A stretch of DNA of 64,000 nt from Panopea generosa (taxonomy: Eukaryota > Mollusca > Bivalvia > Adapedonta > Hiatellidae), in contig CM055895.1 in NCBI GenBank assembly GCA_029582155.1, positions 23,184,745-23,248,744 of the forward strand, read 5' to 3'. The notes beneath the pieces are model-generated. The model saw nothing but the letters and a program-made list of their open reading frames with translations, did not search any database and was not told where the DNA came from. Every line of letters begins with the position of its first letter. Position 1 is the stretch's first letter. Below are positions 44,221 to 64,000 of the stretch, piece after piece. A program made the position numbers and the translations under genes.

Positions 44221-44469
44221 ACATCCACTTCATGTGCCTACCGCTCGATATAAGTTTTATATCACATCAGTAACACGAGCCAATCACATCCACTTCATAT
44301 GCCTACCGCTAGATAAGTTTTATATGACATCAGCGGCATGAGCCAATCACATCCACTTCATGTGTCTACCGCTGAGTATAAGTTTTATATCACATCAGCA
44401 AAATGAGCCGATCACATCCACTTCATGTGTCTACCGCTCATTATAAGTTTTATATCCCATAAGCAACAT

Positions 44470-44531
44470 AAGGAAGACTTCGGGCGTGATTTGTCTAAGA
44501 TTCACAATCGAAGTAAATAAAAAAGTTTAAA
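44470..44531 (+). mobile_element. SINE family S2 tail at the satellite boundary
   Basis: AGGAAGACTTCGGGCGTGAT then TTGTCTAAG and CACAATCGAAGTAAATAA match the 3' end of the S2 copies at 47068-47282 and 49599-49815. About 16-18 bp is missing in the middle. The SINE is cut exactly where the satellite ends. Confidence 0.75.
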
Positions 44532-45599
44532 CAATAAGAAAAGAAAGCAAACAGGAATTACACACATTCATTTGTTCGGTTCCAACAGACGAAGATCGGC
44601 CAGCTTATACCAAATCGTTATACACGGCTGGAATTCAGTGCGACATCTTTAGTATCTTTTAAGTTTCTCTTTGAACACTTTCGATACCAAAGACTGGAAG
44701 CTGATAAAATTGTTGACCATTTCTAATGATCAATTCCATGGTTTTGGGACAATTGTACTCTTTACTAGAAAGAATCATTTGAACAAAATTCAACATGAAG
44801 CGACTAGAACTGTAACAGACCTTACTCTTCAGTTAGTTTCTATTAACCGCTTGGTACATTAAATCGGATGTGTTTCTCTGTCAGATCGAAGAAAATATAT
44901 AAAAGTAGTTTTAGTATAAAACGCTAATTAATAGGCAAAATAAACTGATGTTTTCGTAGGCTCAAAAGTGCGCCAAAAATACATCATGTTTCCAATAGAA
45001 CGATTCTCTAAAAAGACAACACTTATGTCCCTGTCTATTTTAACGTCTTAATGTGGGAGAACTATGGGACGGGGTGCGTAGGGCTTCCGCGGGTCGCCCG
45101 TAAACAAGGTGCGCGGCGCACAATTAAATGTTCCGATTTTTTTTATTTTATGAAGCATTTATTTTTTTCATTAACCCTATTTAAGCTTTAGAAATTGATT
45201 TTCTAATTAGGAATATTCGGTCATTATTTTGTTCAAATAATCTGCCGCGACAGGGAGAGCTGTAACTAATATGTTGTAATAAATTGTAGCCCAACCCATT
45301 TGCTTATGTTATGTTTGGAATTGTATGAATGGTTATAAAGTTATGCAATAGAATATGATTAAACTAAACACGTTTTTATAGTTTTCATTTTAAATATTAC
45401 ATATTAAGAACGAAAAATATGGATTGTGTTACGATTTTATTTTGGCAACAAAAAGGTGTACAGTTTGACGAAAAACAACAACATTTTAACTACACATCAA
45501 AAAATATAACTTTTATGTAAGAAGATGATGAATAAAATTATTCATAGCTGGCACAAACTGGATATCAATAATTAAGGCGCTTTTCTTAATTCTTTCTAG
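44532..45599. other. Intergenic with a small LINE remnant
   Basis: On the plus strand near 44755-44850, KNHLNKIQHEATRTVTDLT then LQLVSINRL resembles the thumb region of invertebrate LINE polymerases (IQNEAARIVTGLTRSVS type). The rest is AT-rich, except for a short GC-rich patch near 45070-45120. Confidence 0.4.
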
Positions 45600-45846
45600 G
45601 GTCCTCCGTGGCTGAGTGTTCTAAGGCGCCGTCTCTAGATCACTTACCTCTCATCGCTAAGGTCGTAGGTTCGAGTCCCGCTCGCTCCAAAAACTTTATT
45701 TGAGAAAGTTTCCAGTTACTTGCGGACGGACGGTGGCTCTACTCAGTCTGAATCAGTCTGAGGTCTTCCTCCATAAGTAAAGCTGGATATGCCATATATA
45801 ACCTGAAATGTGTTGAAAATGGCGTTAAACCCCATTAAAAAAATAT
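45600..45846 (+). mobile_element. SINE family S3, near full length
   Basis: The tRNA-like head CCTCCGTGGCTGAGTGTTCT has a long variable region (class II, Ser/Leu-like), then the B box GTAGGTTCGAGTCCC. The body holds GGACGGTGGCTC, and the 3' end reads GAAATGTGTTGAAAATGGCG then TTAAACCCC and an A-rich tail. Confidence 0.85.
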
Positions 45847-46140
45847 TTCTTACTTTAAAAAGAGGTAAATAATAAGAAATTATCACAAAATAATAACTGT
45901 AAGCGTATTTTTTTTCATTTCTTTAAAATAAAAGAAAAGTTTACCACGCAGAGTTACAATCAATTCCTTTTTTTTCTTTATCAAAATCACAGAAAAATGT
46001 TGATGGGGTTAGGAGTAATTATGTTACGCCAAATTACGCTAAAATGTGCCAGCCGAAATGTGGCAAGTACCTGCAGTTTCTTATCTCTGTGGAATACATA
46101 TATAATTGCGTAATTTATAACTATAACGTCTGATAAACTT

Positions 46141-46388
46141 CTATACATCTGTTTTATACAAGTCTGATTTGTTAAAGTTTCTTGGGTTAAAATCTGTCCA
46201 CAATCTCTCGAATTCCTCCGCGTAAAACGAGACAATCGCGTCGTTGTTAAGCACCATCAGATTTTCCTGGTTCCCGGAAATGGCTTGGCGTGTCCAGTTG
46301 AATGAGCCGTTAACGAGGAGAGACCGATCAATTACGACAAATTTGTGATGCATCAGGTATGGCGAGTTGTCTGTCCGTACATTGATAC
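46141..46388 (-). CDS. PLD6 exon 2 (HKD catalytic motif)
   Basis: The acceptor is AATTCTAAAG and the stop is TAG at 46143-46141. It encodes the second half with [20 protein letters not shown] and NWTRQAI, then [12 protein letters not shown], closely following the vertebrate PLD6 order. Confidence 0.92.
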
Positions 46389-48217
46389 CTTTAGAATTAA
46401 ATGAAAAGAAATAAAATATTTTAGAAAAAGTTATCAGATGACAATATATGAACATATCGTTATTTTAGGAAAAAAAGTTACTAGGTGAAAGCATGCGAAC
46501 ATGCTGCCATTTTAAATATATCAGGCGAGGAATTGCCATTGTGTGAAACAAACTATTATCGAACAAATGCCAGGTGAAGATATGTGAACATACATGTAAT
46601 TGCTTTTCTAAAGTATTACAATGGGGTTTGAAAAACCCGTATTCTATACGTACATAAATTATCACCAATGTTATATCAATATCCATGAACGGCTACATGG
46701 AATCAAATAGATAAAATGAAGTCCTTGACGACTACTTAGACTTTAATTTTAAAGGAATGAATATATTTTGCCGTTTACAAAAGAATATTTGATTTTTATT
46801 ACAAGAAATGCATAGCAGAATAATTTGGAATATTGGATGAATAAAATTACTTTAGATCTGATACCACTACAGTGTAGCTATTTAACACACAACTGTGATG
46901 AATTGCGACAGTATATGCCCGTTATATATGACATGTGCACAATTCTTTACAACTGCCACATACTTACATAATAAAGTCAGTACGTACTACAACTTTTCTC
47001 GGCGTACATGAAGTGATATTACTTTACTGTAAAGGAAAATCTACTATGCGTTTTGCCAGTTTTGTGTTTATTTAGTTTAAACTTATTTATTTTACTTCGA
47101 TTGTGAAACAAGTTCTTACAACTTAAGCAAATCACGCTCGAAGTCTTCCTGGTTAGACCCAGTACTAAGCAAATGCAGAAAAGTGTCTTGCTCAAGGACA
47201 CCACACATAGCCGTGGCGGAGGATCGAACCCACGACTCTCCGATCATGGGTTCGGTGCTCTACCACTGGACCACGCACTCCACAGTTTTGTGTCTTAATC
47301 ATGATAGTGTTTCAGATAAGCATTATTTTGGTGTTTTTAAGCATTGAATTTTCTGAATAAAGTTTTGCAATTTATAGTAAGGGGTAACATAAACATTGAA
47401 TAATGACCATTTCAGTGTTGTTCTGTTAAACAGAAATTTGATTATTTTTTTTTATTTTGGCAATATACATTTGAAAATAAGCATTGCATAAAAAGATTAA
47501 AAGGTTCTTTTGAAGTAAAACTTATCTGGAGCATTGAATCATATAGGCCTATTCGTGGGACAAACCATCAGGACATGTATGCAAAGAACCAAACAACTGG
47601 GAACAACTTCTGCGCATCCGATTATGCCTACACTTATGTATGGAACTAATTAATAGGTTTGATTACAACTGACTATAAATAATATGAGGCATTATCAAAA
47701 CATGTTAACCTTTTGTATATTATGTAGGCATGTATGGCAGTCATCACGAAAAGGGTCATGGTTATCCACTGATAAACTTACCTCCTTTCCTCAGTTTCCA
47801 AATTTGAGATCCTGTTATTTCCAGTTGTTCGTCATCACAGATCACCCTGACCTTCACCCCTCGATTATGTGCATCAAGTACCAGGTCACCGAGGTCGGCG
47901 CAGCAAATAACAAACACACATATATCGAGGGATACTTTTGCGCTGGAAATATGTTGATATAGTCTGCTAAGAGAGTTAGGTTTATGTGTGAACCTGCAAC
48001 TCGTATTGCTACATCCATCCTCCCCGACAAAATGTTCTTTACACGCTATCTGTTTGTCAGGAAAAAACAATACTTCGTTAATGACATTTCTACTTTCGGT
48101 TTCACTGGGACCTGCTTTATGCCGATTTCTTGCCCAGATGTAAACTTGGTAAACTATTTCAGACCCGACACCACACGCAACTAATAAACCAACTCCCTGC
48201 AAAACAAAATGTACCAT
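46141..48217 (-). CDS. PLD6, mitochondrial phospholipase D family (Zucchini/MitoPLD)
   Basis: Two minus-strand exons, 47782-48217 and 46141-46388, join in phase 1 (LRKG-G-INVR) to give 227 residues; human PLD6 has 252. Residues about 4-28 are a hydrophobic N-terminal anchor, expected to hold the protein in the outer mitochondrial membrane. An atypical C3H zinc-binding segment follows (C59, C69, C74, H78: [17 protein letters not shown]). The single HKD motif is H159-x-K161-x4-D166 with GSFNWT after it, the catalytic site for cardiolipin hydrolysis or piRNA-precursor cleavage in the family. The motif is intact. The start used is the ATG at 48217. A good acceptor (TTTTGTTTTGCAG) overlaps codons 4-7, so a spliced upstream start is possible. 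It is head to head with TVP23. Confidence 0.93.
46389..47781 (-). other. PLD6 intron
   Basis: GTAAG donor at 47781-47777 and AAAG acceptor at 46389. It contains the SINE at 47068-47282. Otherwise AT-rich. Confidence 0.85.
47068..47282 (-). mobile_element. SINE family S2, with target duplication
   Basis: The minus-strand head is GTGGTCCAGTGGTAGAGCAC then GGGTTCGATCCTCCGCC. The body has GTGTCCTTGAGCAAGACAC and GTACTGGGTCTAACC, and the tail is GAAGTAAAATAAATAAG. Flanking CAGTTTTGTGT at 47057-47067 and 47283-47293 is an 11-bp target-site duplication. Confidence 0.88.
47782..48217 (-). CDS. PLD6 exon 1 (anchor and zinc segment)
   Basis: Begins ATGGTACATTTTG and ends GGAAAGGAG then GTAAG, phase 1. 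It encodes the anchor, the C3H segment and the first alpha/beta half ([40 protein letters not shown]). Confidence 0.9.
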
Positions 48218-48859
48218 TATTTGTCCTAAAACTGTCACAATTCAATCAACAATGATCAGATGATTATATCCATCAGTTCATACATGTGTGCACTACTGTC
48301 GTTTTCGAGTTTAAAGCTTGAGTAATATTTTGTTTTGGTGTAATATGCAATAATCACTGTCTGTGTATGTGTTTATCAATGTTACTATATCTATATGACA
48401 TAGATAAAACAATCATTAGGAGTTTTGTTAAGAAAATATATAATTCATTTTTGAACATATGTACACAACGAATATACTCGAGATCTATCAAAGTGTGAGC
48501 GAACACAACTTACTTTAATGTTTCGGCCCCTAATAGTTTCGATATCTAGCACTTAGGAAAATACTCATTTGTGTACATTAAAATTAGTTTTATTGGATTA
48601 AGAATATGAATATTTCTAAATGACTAAATCATACAATTAATTTGCTAATAAACTGTCGTTTATAAAGTTTCAAAAAAATAAAATTAAATGAAATAGGGCG
48701 AAACGACCCGAATATAAAATATTCGTCGATATAACAACTTCCGTTTCCGTTTCCAACATGGCAGAAAAAAACGGAAAGTCATGAATTATAATTGTGTAAA
48801 CTGATAAAACTGCATTCATTAAAATACATAGTTTTTGTTAATGTTTTTAAATAATCAAA
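48218..48859. promoter_or_regulatory. Shared PLD6/TVP23 promoter interval
   Basis: 642 bp separate two divergent start codons, and no other gene is seen between them. Near TVP23 there are ACTTCCG (ETS-like) and CCAACATGGC (YY1-like) at about 48738-48761, typical of TATA-less housekeeping promoters. Whether one promoter serves both genes is an inference. Confidence 0.6.
48758..48784 (+). promoter_or_regulatory. Short upstream ORF before TVP23
   Basis: ATG GCA ... TCA TGA encodes MAEKNGKS and ends 75 bp before the TVP23 ATG. It matters only if transcription starts upstream of 48758, which the promoter motifs allow but do not prove. Confidence 0.4.
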
Positions 48860-58649
<9,790 letters not shown>

Positions 58650-61600
58650 TGACACCGGGATTTTGCAATATTGGGGAACACATGTGATATGTTATACTGT
58701 GTATATAAAGTATATTTGTTCAGGACTTGTAATTCATCACATTTTTTAGTCAAAACTCAGACTTATAAATAATTTCAAACCTGACGAATACAAAATTGTT
58801 GGTGAAATACGCGTGTCAGATACATTTTGAATTCTAAGTTAATTTGGTGAATTTTCTGCTGAATTGGTTATAATGTGAATTGAATGGTCTTTGTTAAGAA
58901 AGTGGTTAAAGGGACTGGCTCAAAATCACTTTACTCTCATCACTGAGGTCATGGGTTCGAACCCAGCTCAGTCTTTAACATTTTATTTGACAATGTTTGG
59001 TAAAAACTTTCGGAAAAAAAGAACAATTCTTCTAATCAAATTCATCCAGAGGGCCATGTAAAACAGGATACCAAACACGGTATATAGTTTAAATTAAAGT
59101 CTTGAGTTTGTGACACAAAGCGTTGATGAATGCTTGTCCAGTTTGGGGAATACTGCATGCATGGTTATTGTATTTATTTTAGACATTTTTCCTTGTACGG
59201 GTGACTGACTAGTCATCCTTGATACTCTAAGTATAAATTAACAGGGGTCGGGAAAAGCTTTTAAAAGCCCTTGTCAATTTGGCAAGTGAACTGGTAAATA
59301 GTACTCGTCTGGATGGAAAATTCACTTGTCCAAAAAATTTATACTAAACTGTTTTCTATTTGGAAGCACGTTGTGCTTACCTTCTCTCTTAATGTGTATT
59401 TCAGATGTCTCTTCAATGTTTTTTGCAAAAAAATCGTCCAAATTTAGATATTTGCATTTGGATAGCTTCAGGTTTTTCTATTATAACAAGAACTTGTCTG
59501 TAGAACAGACCCAGCTCTCCTGATTGGGTCCGTTAAAAAACAATATTGGAAAAGCCACATTTTAGCACATTGGTAAGTCAGTTGCTTCAGGGAAAGTTTG
59601 AATGACGTCACAGTTTGTAAGTGTTCGATTTCTTTGAATTAATAGAATTGACTGCTTTTACATTGGGGGTTATTAGACATGATTTGGGAGATGTCGGGTT
59701 TTGGGACAGACTAAACAAGTACAGTCTCACTGGAACACTTAACCTGCACACAGTAGCCAGTCTAGGTATCTTGACTGTGACTGGACAGGAAGTAGAGTGA
59801 ACCAATCCGTGGAGTTTGCTGAACACTCGGTAGTTATCCCATTGTAACGTTGTCAATTAAACAGTTGTTACAGTGGAGCCGGGTGTGGCTGGTTCTAACA
59901 AGCATAAATAAGAGTTATTTACCGATCTTGAAACGTCTCAAAAAGTGATAACGAATAACGAGAACATGTTGAGGAGAGTTGGTGTTTATTATCACACAAA
60001 TAATGATAAGTGATATTTCCTTCAAAGTTTACTCCTCCAGCGAACTATTTACAGGGAAAATCACTCATCCGCCACAGGATGAGCAGACAGTGCTTTGGCT
60101 GGCCCCTGATTATGAACATGCTAAGTCTTGAGTATTATACTATTGTTTTGTTTTCATGGATGTCTAGTTACAGCAGGTTTTCACATCATCTGAATCCACA
60201 TTTGATTGATTCTGTATGCACTCCGTTGAGAGTATAAATGTAAAGCAATCAACTGTGGGTTCCAGCAATGAGAGTCTTGTCATAACATTTACATATGATA
60301 TTTAAGAATTTGACATATGGCCATTCTTCAAAGGACAGTTTGGGAGCATAATGTATGCTTTATACTTTCCATGTATGTTTCATTCTCTCTGAATCATAAA
60401 TCATAGGTGAAACCGCTTCAAGTGTATTAAGCATTTTGTATCATATTTTCATTTCTATTTGGTTAATGTATATCATTATTTCCTTAATGTCTCAATATCT
60501 TGAATAACCAGTATTATTCAAGGAAGGGAGCAGGTGAACTTCATTGAATAGAAATGTTAAAAGTTTACAGATGAGAAATATATATATTCAACTTTAAATA
60601 TAATTTAATATAATTTTGTTATTTATTTTTGCATACTTGTGTGTGTTTATGTTTTCTTGTAGCAAGTTGATGTGTTTAATTTCACATCGTGTTTTCAGTT
60701 TTAACCAAAGGTGTTTAATCTCGACAATCACTTAACAAAGTGATGAAAATTTCAACTTGGGATTCTGGAAGTATATCCTGGTTTTTATATCTGATTTATT
60801 CCTATGCTAATTAAACACCTTTCTGAGAATACAACATTGAACTATTTTTTGGTTTAATTGAAAATTTCTCATTGAACAAATTTAGACTTTTTGTGTTGGC
60901 ATTCTGGCAGGCAGGCAAACTTCTGATCTGAAAGTAGTTAGAAGGTAAATGAAGTTTACATTATTGTTAAATTTTCTTTGACAGTATTTTTAATAGAACA
61001 CACATTGCATGTATTACTTTTTTCATAAGAATATTGCTTTTACAATGTTTTGACTAATAGGGTGTTGTTTTTTTGTTGGCTAATGATTGACAATCAAGAT
61101 AGAAGGTTGTTTTTTTAGGGTTAAAGGGAGTATTTCAAGGGGTAAAAAGGCTATAATTTTATATGTCTAAAAATATAAATTATTTTTTAAATGGATAAAA
61201 AGCATCTCATTATCAATAATAAATAAAATCTGAATGGTTTGGTATGTCAAATTCACTGAAACATGAAAAAATTGATATTTAAATAAGAGTGATAAACGCA
61301 TTCCCCATTCTTAAAATAGACAGCTCATACTGTTTGATGACCTTCACATTGTCATTGGGACCTTTTCTAAGATGAAACAATGTTTACTACATGTAAACCT
61401 GTATAAAGGATCAAATTGAAATGAAAATGTTATCACGTGACTCATTTAACACGTCACAAAATATGTAGCAGTTTTAAGCGGGAATCTATTTTAGTCTAAC
61501 GTAGTCCAAGATAGGGAATCCCTTTTCAGTATACTATTTTGGCATGTTTCAATATATATCCTTTTGGCAAAATGGGGTCAATGAGTATATAAAGGCATGG

Positions 61601-64000
61601 TAAATTGGAATTAAATGTTGATAGACAAGTTTAAAATTATGAAAAATCCTGATATATTCCCTTTAAAACGAAACTGTTTCAGCAGTGCAAAAAGTCCTTC
61701 TATCAACTTTCTAAAAAATACTGCAAACATATAAAACTCAAACATGATAAGGTGTACTGGGTAGTTTGGCATATTATATATGAACATTGCTTTATGATTT
61801 ACAAAATATACATAGTATGGCTTTTATTTTGAAAATTGATACTTTTAAATATTTTGCTAGCTAAAAAATTTGTATTACACATTTTCTTTTATTCATCTTA
61901 TTATATATCAAATTTAGAATTTTGCTTAAAATTTCGCTATTTGTTTTTTAAAATTTATTTGCAAAATGCATATATATATATATATATATAAATAGTAGCA
62001 TGGTTTATTTAAAAAGGTTTGAGTGACTTGCAGTTTGGATAATTATTGTTTACCATTCTGTTTGAAAACAGTAGTACTTAATAAATGTTTGAGGTAAATA
62101 TTTGAAATGTTTCTACTTATTTTAATACAAAGTTGGACATTACCAAGTTATATAGTGAACATTTTTGCCATAAGTGAGATTTAATGTCTCACAATACCGT
62201 GACATGTAAATGTTGTATTGGGGAAAAACTGTTTAATGATTCTAACGTGTTCTAAACTAAAGAAATGGTTCTGAGTACAAACAGAAACATATATAAGTTA
62301 CTTTTCTACTTTAATAAATAATGTATTATTTAAAACTTTATTTAAATCAGTATTTTATCTGTAAATGATCTTAACTTAAACACACAAAAACAGTAATCGG
62401 TTCTATTTCACATACAAATGGGAATGCTCAGACAGCTGCTTTATACAATTTCTGGATTCGGGAATTATTATTTTTTACTAAGATTCTAGTAAATGAAAAT
62501 TTATGTCCTTTGTATTGTTTGTTGAAGAATATTATACATTATTGAAGTTTACATGGACAATGTATGTTTTCATAAGACATTGTTTTCTTATGTAAAAAAA
62601 AGATTGAACATGTATTGAAAACTTTTGATGCTTGTGAGAAAGCATGTTTATTGTTTTATTCTTTAAAACTCTTTCTTGGGATCAAAACAATTGTCAGCCA
62701 GCCGTTGGGATCAAAACAATTGTCAGCCAGCCGTTTATCAGTAAAAAAAGTGTTGCATATAAAACTATCAGTTTTGAAATAATGACGTCAACATTAAATT
62801 ATATTTGTTATTATTAATTATAAGTCTTCCTTGATAAATGTTATATTGTTACTGTTGGTAGGTAGGGTTTTAATGTTATATTGATATTAATTGTGTGAAT
62901 CTGAGTGAAAGACTTGAATTTACAAAAAATATTTTTCATCTCTTTTTATCTTTAATTCCAATTTTAGCTCTATTTTCTAAAGAATAAGGGATAGCTATTG
63001 TGTGCATATCTGTATTGGTACATGCGTAGGTTTTTGTTTGAAGTCTGATATCTCACCAACTACAAGAGATACACCAATAGTGTTTCGCACATGACTGCTC
63101 AGGGAAGTAGGGAAGAAAAATGTGATAAATCAATGCTGTGAATGTGTTAGACATAAGTACATTCTTTTGTACAAGTAAAAAAATTTTAATTTTTAATTTG
63201 GATTTCACATTCATATCGCTAGTTACTGGTCATACTATAGAGCAATAATATCTCCCTCACAACTTCACTACTATTCATGGATAACAAGGACTCAAAAATA
63301 AGGATAACTGTTATTAACATTGGTAGAATTATGACCCTTGTGTTAGCTCTAATATTTGGTTAATATGTTGGCAATCAAGCTTCAGTAATTACTAGTAATG
63401 TGTGCGTTTTTTAAGGTCACAAGTGCATTGTGAAAAGAGCCATATGGGAGTAACATTGATAAAGTCGAGTATGTTCCTCTTTGTATATTATTGCATTTGT
63501 TTAATTTCGCGATTTTTACAAAGATTTAAGCTGCCAAACATTTCTAATGTCTAAAATTTCTAAATTTCTGGACCTTAATTTATTAATTGTTTTAAATTTC
63601 TTGTTGACTCTGCATCTATAAAATGTTGAGTAAAGATGAGATTTTAAGATATTTACTGTAAATTCCAATCGAAATTCTTAATCTCAGCATTTTCAAAATA
63701 ATTGTCGGAGATAATCTTTAGGTGAAAATATGTATAACTTAGTTTCGATTGAATAAGGAGGAATTGTAGGCAGCAAAAGCATGTTTTGACTTAATATTAA
63801 GTTTTGATAGTCTTCAATGCATATTTAAGGACATAAAAATAGAAAGCTTTTGAAACGGAGATAACAGTATAGGTCTGAATGTGTGAATTAAACTTGAGTA
63901 GAGGTTAGGATATATATTATATATACTCTATACGAGTTGTATAGGTTAAACACCTCTTACAATGGCTACAAGTGAAATTTAGGTCCTCTTAAAATGGTAC
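58650..64000. other. TVP23 3' flank, no further gene recognised
   Basis: AT-rich throughout. It holds a tRNA-like GGGTTCGAACCC segment near 58895-59080 (possible SINE), a TA microsatellite near 61970-61990 and a 29-bp tandem duplication at 62676-62733. Part is presumably the TVP23 3' UTR, but several AATAAA-type sites occur and none is decisive. No exon with paired splice signals and a recognisable domain was found on either strand. Confidence 0.4.
62676..62733. repeat. 29-bp tandem duplication
   Basis: A 29-bp unit starting TTGGGATCAAAACAATTGTC occurs twice without a mismatch, starting at 62676 and 62705. Confidence 0.9.

Larger units (their letters stand above)
28549..44468. repeat. 65-bp satellite array, about 245 copies
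   Basis: A 15.9-kb head-to-tail block with a 65-bp period (for example starts at 31381 and 31446). Each monomer contains GAGCCAATCA, then CACAT-ccacttc-ATGTG (a 5-bp dyad), then GATATAA-GTT-TTATATC (a perfect 7-bp dyad), then CACATCAGCAACA. Monomers differ by scattered substitutions. Subfamilies are regional: AATCCCAT and CATGAG types dominate at the left, CACGAG types in the middle, and a three-monomer pattern at the right. Monomers of 59 bp (lacking TCATGT), 66 bp (TTCACACTCG) and shorter forms occur. No spacers or alternating unique sequence exist, so it is not a CRISPR array. Function unknown; centromeric, heterochromatic or neutral satellite are all possible. Confidence 0.97.

Noticed and set aside
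28549-44468. CRISPR-like array
   Set aside because: The repeat is continuous with no unique spacers, and the host is an animal genome. It is a satellite.
28549-44468. CENP-B box in the satellite monomer
   Set aside because: Neither strand of the monomer matches the TTCG...CGGG core, so a centromere claim on that basis is not supported.
45600-45680. Functional tRNA gene
   Set aside because: It has A and B boxes but no intact acceptor stem, and it continues into a SINE body seen in two other copies.

Overview
The window looks like nuclear DNA of a lophotrochozoan animal, most likely a bivalve mollusc. It is AT-rich, its genes are split by GT-AG introns, it carries several tRNA-derived SINE families, and it has a secreted SRCR/C-type-lectin gene of the kind expanded in bivalves. 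The species is not identified. Three host genes are supported, and most of the remaining DNA is repeats.

Layout. 1-5 kb: a candidate GC-rich exon (minus) and a decayed CR1-like LINE (minus) with a degenerate 2A-like peptide. 5-24 kb: a minus-strand gene reassembled from six exons with matching splice phases. It encodes a signal peptide, a basic linker, one SRCR domain in two exons and the first two parts of a C-type lectin domain. The last C-type lectin exon was not found. The intron between the SRCR and lectin exons holds a complete 9.77-kb L1/Tx1-like LINE in antisense orientation. Both its ORFs are open and it is flanked by an 11-bp target-site duplication; without it the intron would be about 372 bp. 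The LINE has an unusually long (3.3 kb) spacer between ORF1 and ORF2.

24-27.3 kb: repeat-rich intergenic DNA with SINE and LINE fragments. 27.4-28.5 kb: a CACCAT/GTCATC minisatellite. 28.5-44.5 kb: one block of about 245 copies of a 65-bp satellite. Its monomer holds two dyads, a CCAAT box and a TATA-like core, and the block contains several higher-order repeats. It ends directly against a truncated SINE tail.

46-58.7 kb: two conserved genes head to head. PLD6 (mitochondrial phospholipase D/Zucchini, two exons, minus) and TVP23 (Golgi membrane protein, six exons, plus) are separated by about 640 bp that probably act as a shared promoter. The TVP23 introns hold SINEs, a 615-bp TIR element and other repeats. 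59-64 kb: AT-rich DNA in which no gene is recognised.

The genes do not form one pathway. The SRCR/lectin gene suggests extracellular pattern recognition, PLD6 suggests mitochondrial lipid or piRNA metabolism, and TVP23 suggests Golgi trafficking. No clearly new multi-gene system is visible. The most unusual items are the SRCR-lectin gene with its LINE-filled intron, the long LINE spacer with a splice-acceptor-like site before ORF2, and the structured 65-bp satellite.
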